Positions 5,645 to 8,170 of a stretch of DNA of 8,170 nt are shown here, in pieces (position 1 is the stretch's first letter; each line of letters opens with the position of its first letter). Under the pieces are notes generated by a model that saw nothing but the letters and a program-made list of their open reading frames with translations, did not search any database and was not told the origin of the DNA. This DNA comes from Verrucomicrobiota bacterium (GTDB lineage Bacteria > Verrucomicrobiota > Verrucomicrobiia > Opitutales > UBA2995), in assembly GCA_027297085.1 (NCBI GenBank), contig JAPUIL010000436.1:1-8170 (forward strand), written 5' to 3'. The position numbers were made by a program, and so were the translations under genes.

Positions 5645-7467
5645 AGATTAATAGTCTCCGTTTTGAAAACCTCTTTTGCTTTGATAGTGACCGTTAGGAT
5701 GCGAGTCTGATAACCTGTTTTGCTGATAACAATATCGTAAGTTCCTGGCGCAATGTTTGGCATTTTTATCGGACTGAACTGCGGCTCCATGCCTCCGACA
5801 ATGACCGTCGCACCAATGGGATTCGTCACCATGTAAAGCCCTCCAAAGGCCCTGGCTTCTCGCTGGGTACGGAGATCCTGTACTCCGGACGCCACATCTG
5901 CATCCGTCAATAAGACTGAAGAGGCCTGTCCATTTACATTAGTAGGCATGGGAACACCCGGCCGACTACTGTCAGCATCCTCATAATTAATGTGAGGCGG
6001 CCTAAAACCGAGATACTTTTCCGAAGCTTTTGGAAAAAATACAATTATAACTAATACTACGACCACAATGATACTTAGAAGGAAAAGTCCCAACTTGATT
6101 AAGAGGCGACCGGTACCTCCTCCATAATCATCTAAATCCTCAAATTCCCCCTCATATTCCTCAATGTCACTTAGAAGATGAGCTGGAATGGCCTCAACCT
6201 GTTTGGGGGCTGTAGAAGTTTGTGGGGAAGGTCTATGCTCATGTACCACTGGCTGGGGAGCAGGTGCTGGAACTGGTGCAGGCTGAGGCGGCGGCGCATA
6301 GGGTATCGGCTCAGGTGGGGCAATTTCTTCAACAACGGGATCCGGAGAAGTTTCAACTGGCCGGAGCACTACCTCAGGGGTGCGATCCGGATGTGCCGTT
6401 GGGAAAGGGGGATTCGAGCCGGAGGGTTCACGCCGAGGGATGGATGACGATTTACTAAGGCAGCTCAAATAATCGTTATGCCAGGAAAAATCTTCATCGG
6501 AAGTAAGACTGGTGAAAATTTTGGCGAGAATCTCCACATCCATTGACGAAAGAGTCCCAACGGATTCATCGATTTCAAAAGGAAGCAGGCTCTGATCAAC
6601 TTTAAATTCCTTAATATTTAGTGCCTGCAAAACCGCCTCTTGAAACCAGGACTGAGCCCGAAGGAGACCGGTCAAATGGACACTGGCAGGAGCCCAACCG
6701 GTCTCATCCAGCACTGATTGAATTGCTGAGCCGAACAGCCCTCCCAACTTGGGGGCCAGCTCTGAAGAATCAAATCCTGACCTGGTAAACAATTTAACCG
6801 CGGAACCGATGTAGTGCAGATGGAGTACTTCAGCCATCGCTTCGTATAAATCATGACGGCCGATATTCACAATCCGAAGCTCTTCCAATCCACCATTTTC
6901 TATTAAAAACAAGTGCGTCTTTTCATTAGCGATCTCTACCAGAAGAATCTGTTTCCCGTTCGGGCATTGGGACTTCAGAAATCGAAATTGGTCCAACACC
7001 GCTAAGGTGATTGACGTCGGTTCAGAATCGAGATTGGGAAAGGCATCCGACAATTCAGGTATTGCGCTGGAGTTAAATCCACAGAAGACAAGTTCCAGCG
7101 GCGTCGGCGATGCTGTCGGTGCAGGTAATCCATTTTCCTTCTGAAACACGCCCAACTCATACAAGCTCAGTTGATTCGTTCCAGCCTTTCCAACAAATTC
7201 AGTAAGGGTGGAAAATCCTACTTGGGTAAAAGAGTGGCTTTGGAAAACGGTTTCACCAAGAGATAACGTAGTCGTCACTGGGATAGGGACCTGGCTGTCG
7301 TCACCAGCAATTTGAAGGATCGGGTTTGGCTGGGAGGCCAATTCGGCCGACGAAATTTCCCGCAACGCTGTCAATCGAGGCTTTTTTCCACCACCATCCA
7401 CACGAGCAGATTTGATAAAGGACTCGCTAAGTTGTAAGTAAAAGGATGGATCGGATATGCTGTTCAT
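5629..7467 (-). CDS. Single-pass membrane protein with N-terminal cytosolic domain, Pro-rich linker and C-terminal PEGA domain
   Basis: About 612 residues; numbering here counts from TTG 7470, which precedes the preferred ATG 7467 by one codon. Residues 1-335 form a soluble domain. The stretch KQILLVEIANEKTHLFLIENGGLEELRIVNIG (173-204) resembles the turn and beta-strands of PilM/GspL-type actin-like domains, but I see no clear ATP-binding motif, so that link is tentative. A Pro-rich linker (345-410) and an acidic patch (435-448) lead to one strong transmembrane helix (about 456-479). The C-terminal 543-610 is a PEGA domain: GGLYMVTNPIGATVIVGG, then the central APGTYDIVISKTGYQTR. The helix should place the PEGA domain in the periplasm and the N-terminal domain in the cytosol, a layout suited to linking envelope and cytosolic components. 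It overlaps the PHP gene tail-to-tail by 16 bases. Confidence 0.85.
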   Translation of the reverse strand: MNSISDPSFYLQLSESFIKSARVDGGGKKPRLTALREISSAELASQPNPILQIAGDDSQVPIPVTTTLSLGETVFQSHSFTQVGFSTLTEFVGKAGTNQLSLYELGVFQKENGLPAPTASPTPLELVFCGFNSSAIPELSDAFPNLDSEPTSITLAVLDQFRFLKSQCPNGKQILLVEIANEKTHLFLIENGGLEELRIVNIGRHDLYEAMAEVLHLHYIGSAVKLFTRSGFDSSELAPKLGGLFGSAIQSVLDETGWAPASVHLTGLLRAQSWFQEAVLQALNIKEFKVDQSLLPFEIDESVGTLSSMDVEILAKIFTSLTSDEDFSWHNDYLSCLSKSSSIPRREPSGSNPPFPTAHPDRTPEVVLRPVETSPDPVVEEIAPPEPIPYAPPPQPAPVPAPAPQPVVHEHRPSPQTSTAPKQVEAIPAHLLSDIEEYEGEFEDLDDYGGGTGRLLIKLGLFLLSIIVVVVLVIIVFFPKASEKYLGFRPPHINYEDADSSRPGVPMPTNVNGQASSVLLTDADVASGVQDLRTQREARAFGGLYMVTNPIGATVIVGGMEPQFSPIKMPNIAPGTYDIVISKTGYQTRILTVTIKAKEVFKTETINLQRLP

Positions 7468-7493
7468 CAAATAGGACGAGAGTGAGAAAATAC

Positions 7494-7539
7494 CTTGCGG
7501 CGGGAAACATATGAAAACTCACATCGAACTTCCCGCAAG
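7494..7539. repeat. Interrupted inverted repeat between divergent genes
   Basis: CTTGC (7494-7498) plus GGGAA (7502-7506), separated by GGC, pair with TTCCCGCAAG (7530-7539). The core GCGGGAA/TTCCCGC (7500-7506 and 7530-7536) is perfect, with a 23-base spacer. It sits just upstream of the leftward PEGA gene start (7467) and before the likely start of the rightward coiled-coil gene. It may be an operator or an RNA hairpin. It lacks a T-tract, so it is unlikely to be an intrinsic terminator. Confidence 0.4.
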
Positions 7540-7627
7540 AAATTTAACCATTTCGTCCCATATTGTTGAGCTTTTTTATTGTTACCCTGCCCAAAATGAA
7601 GGTAGAGATGGGGTTCTTTTCGCTCCT

Positions 7628-8170
7628 ATGGCTAACGATCCGCAAATAATTGCACACAACCGTTCCGAGCTGCAAAAGCTCAAAGAGGAGCGAATGCAGG
7701 AAGAAGTCCGGGTTGCCCGACTACAAAAAGAGGCAGTTCGCATCGCCGCCGAGAAAGAAGACCTCGAGGTAGAACGTGTCATTATCTCGGAGTCTCAGCG
7801 GCAGCTCAAGACCAAGCAGGAGGAACTGAACTCAGCACAAACGGAAATTGAGCAGACAATCGAGGTATTCGAACGGGAAAAGAAAGAGAACCTAGAGGAA
7901 CTCAGACGTGAACAACGCGCACTGGAAGAATCTCGCAAGCAGTTAGATAAACAAGAGTCGGAAGTCGAAGGAGGACAAAAACACCTGCAGGAGGAGATTG
8001 CTCAGTGGGAAAAACAAAAAGAATTTGATGTCGAACAACTGAAAACAGCGCAGAAGCAATTCGAACAGAAACGGTCTCGGGAAGAGAACGAATTTTTCGG
8101 CCGTAAAAAAAGCCTACAGGCCCAGGAAGATTTCCAACATCAAAAATCGGAGTTGTTATCCAAGAGAGAA
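7628..8170 (+). CDS. Coiled-coil protein, partial (C-terminus beyond window)
   Basis: The open frame runs to the window edge, giving 181 residues from ATG 7628 (MANDPQIIAH...). From residue 12 onward it is almost pure Glu/Gln/Lys/Arg/Leu with no predicted breaks and few aromatic residues, the pattern of a long continuous alpha-helical coiled coil. No signal peptide, transmembrane segment or enzymatic motif is visible. An alternative in-frame ATG at 7511 would add 39 residues that do not look like coiled coil, and would leave only 43 bases for two divergent promoters, so 7628 is preferred. There is no obvious Shine-Dalgarno site. It is transcribed divergently from the PEGA-domain membrane gene, and a joint structural or envelope role is possible but speculative. 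Coiled-coil similarity alone does not identify a family. Confidence 0.8.
   Translation, partial: MANDPQIIAHNRSELQKLKEERMQEEVRVARLQKEAVRIAAEKEDLEVERVIISESQRQLKTKQEELNSAQTEIEQTIEVFEREKKENLEELRREQRALEESRKQLDKQESEVEGGQKHLQEEIAQWEKQKEFDVEQLKTAQKQFEQKRSREENEFFGRKKSLQAQEDFQHQKSELLSKRE

Noticed and set aside
6171..6458. Overlapping open frames on both strands across the Pro-rich linker of the PEGA gene
   Set aside because: The low-complexity proline codons keep other frames open by chance; these Trp/Arg-rich or Leu/Pro-rich products have no supporting context.
7582..7782. Minus-strand Ser/Arg/Cys-rich open frame
   Set aside because: It is the complement of the coiled-coil gene; Glu/Lys codons read backwards give Ser/Phe/Leu codons. 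The plus-strand protein is far more credible.

Overview
The window is about half G+C and densely coded. It carries an exosortase-type (PEP-CTERM) surface protein, a PEGA-domain membrane protein, and genes that mostly lack clear Shine-Dalgarno sites. Together these suggest a Gram-negative bacterium of the Verrucomicrobiota (Opitutae-like) or a related PVC lineage. This is inference: no rRNA or other phylogenetic marker is present. I saw no tRNA, rRNA, CRISPR array, insertion sequence or attachment site.

Left block (1-2398, minus strand). Three genes read leftwards: a nucleoside-phosphorylase/nucleosidase-fold protein with the MTAN catalytic residues and a C-terminal extension, a radical-SAM protein of the spore photoproduct lyase (SPL) family with its cluster cysteines and candidate H-donor cysteine intact, and the start of a short-chain dehydrogenase/reductase (SDR). 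The SDR start overlaps the SPL stop by 10 bases. Its Rossmann motif is kept but the Ser-Tyr-Lys catalytic residues are replaced. The set could be a DNA photoproduct repair cassette with a nucleosidase and a possible NAD(P)-binding partner.

Middle block (2635-3589, plus strand). Two exported proteins lie in tandem. The first is a tiny protein whose C-terminus resembles a PEP-CTERM signal without the Pro-Glu-Pro. The second is a typical PEP-CTERM protein. A hairpin with a T-rich tail follows, and the start codon of the next gene lies inside it.

Metabolic operon (3651-5644, plus strand). A cupin_5/DUF985 protein overlaps pdxH (pyridoxine/pyridoxamine 5'-phosphate oxidase) by 14 bases. A PHP-family histidinol-phosphatase-like gene follows 16 bases later.

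Right block (5629-8170). A large bitopic membrane protein (N-terminal domain possibly related to PilM-type actin-like folds, Pro-rich linker, one transmembrane segment, C-terminal PEGA domain) is read on the minus strand and overlaps the PHP gene tail-to-tail by 16 bases. Divergent from it is a long coiled-coil protein cut by the window edge. An inverted repeat lies between the two starts.
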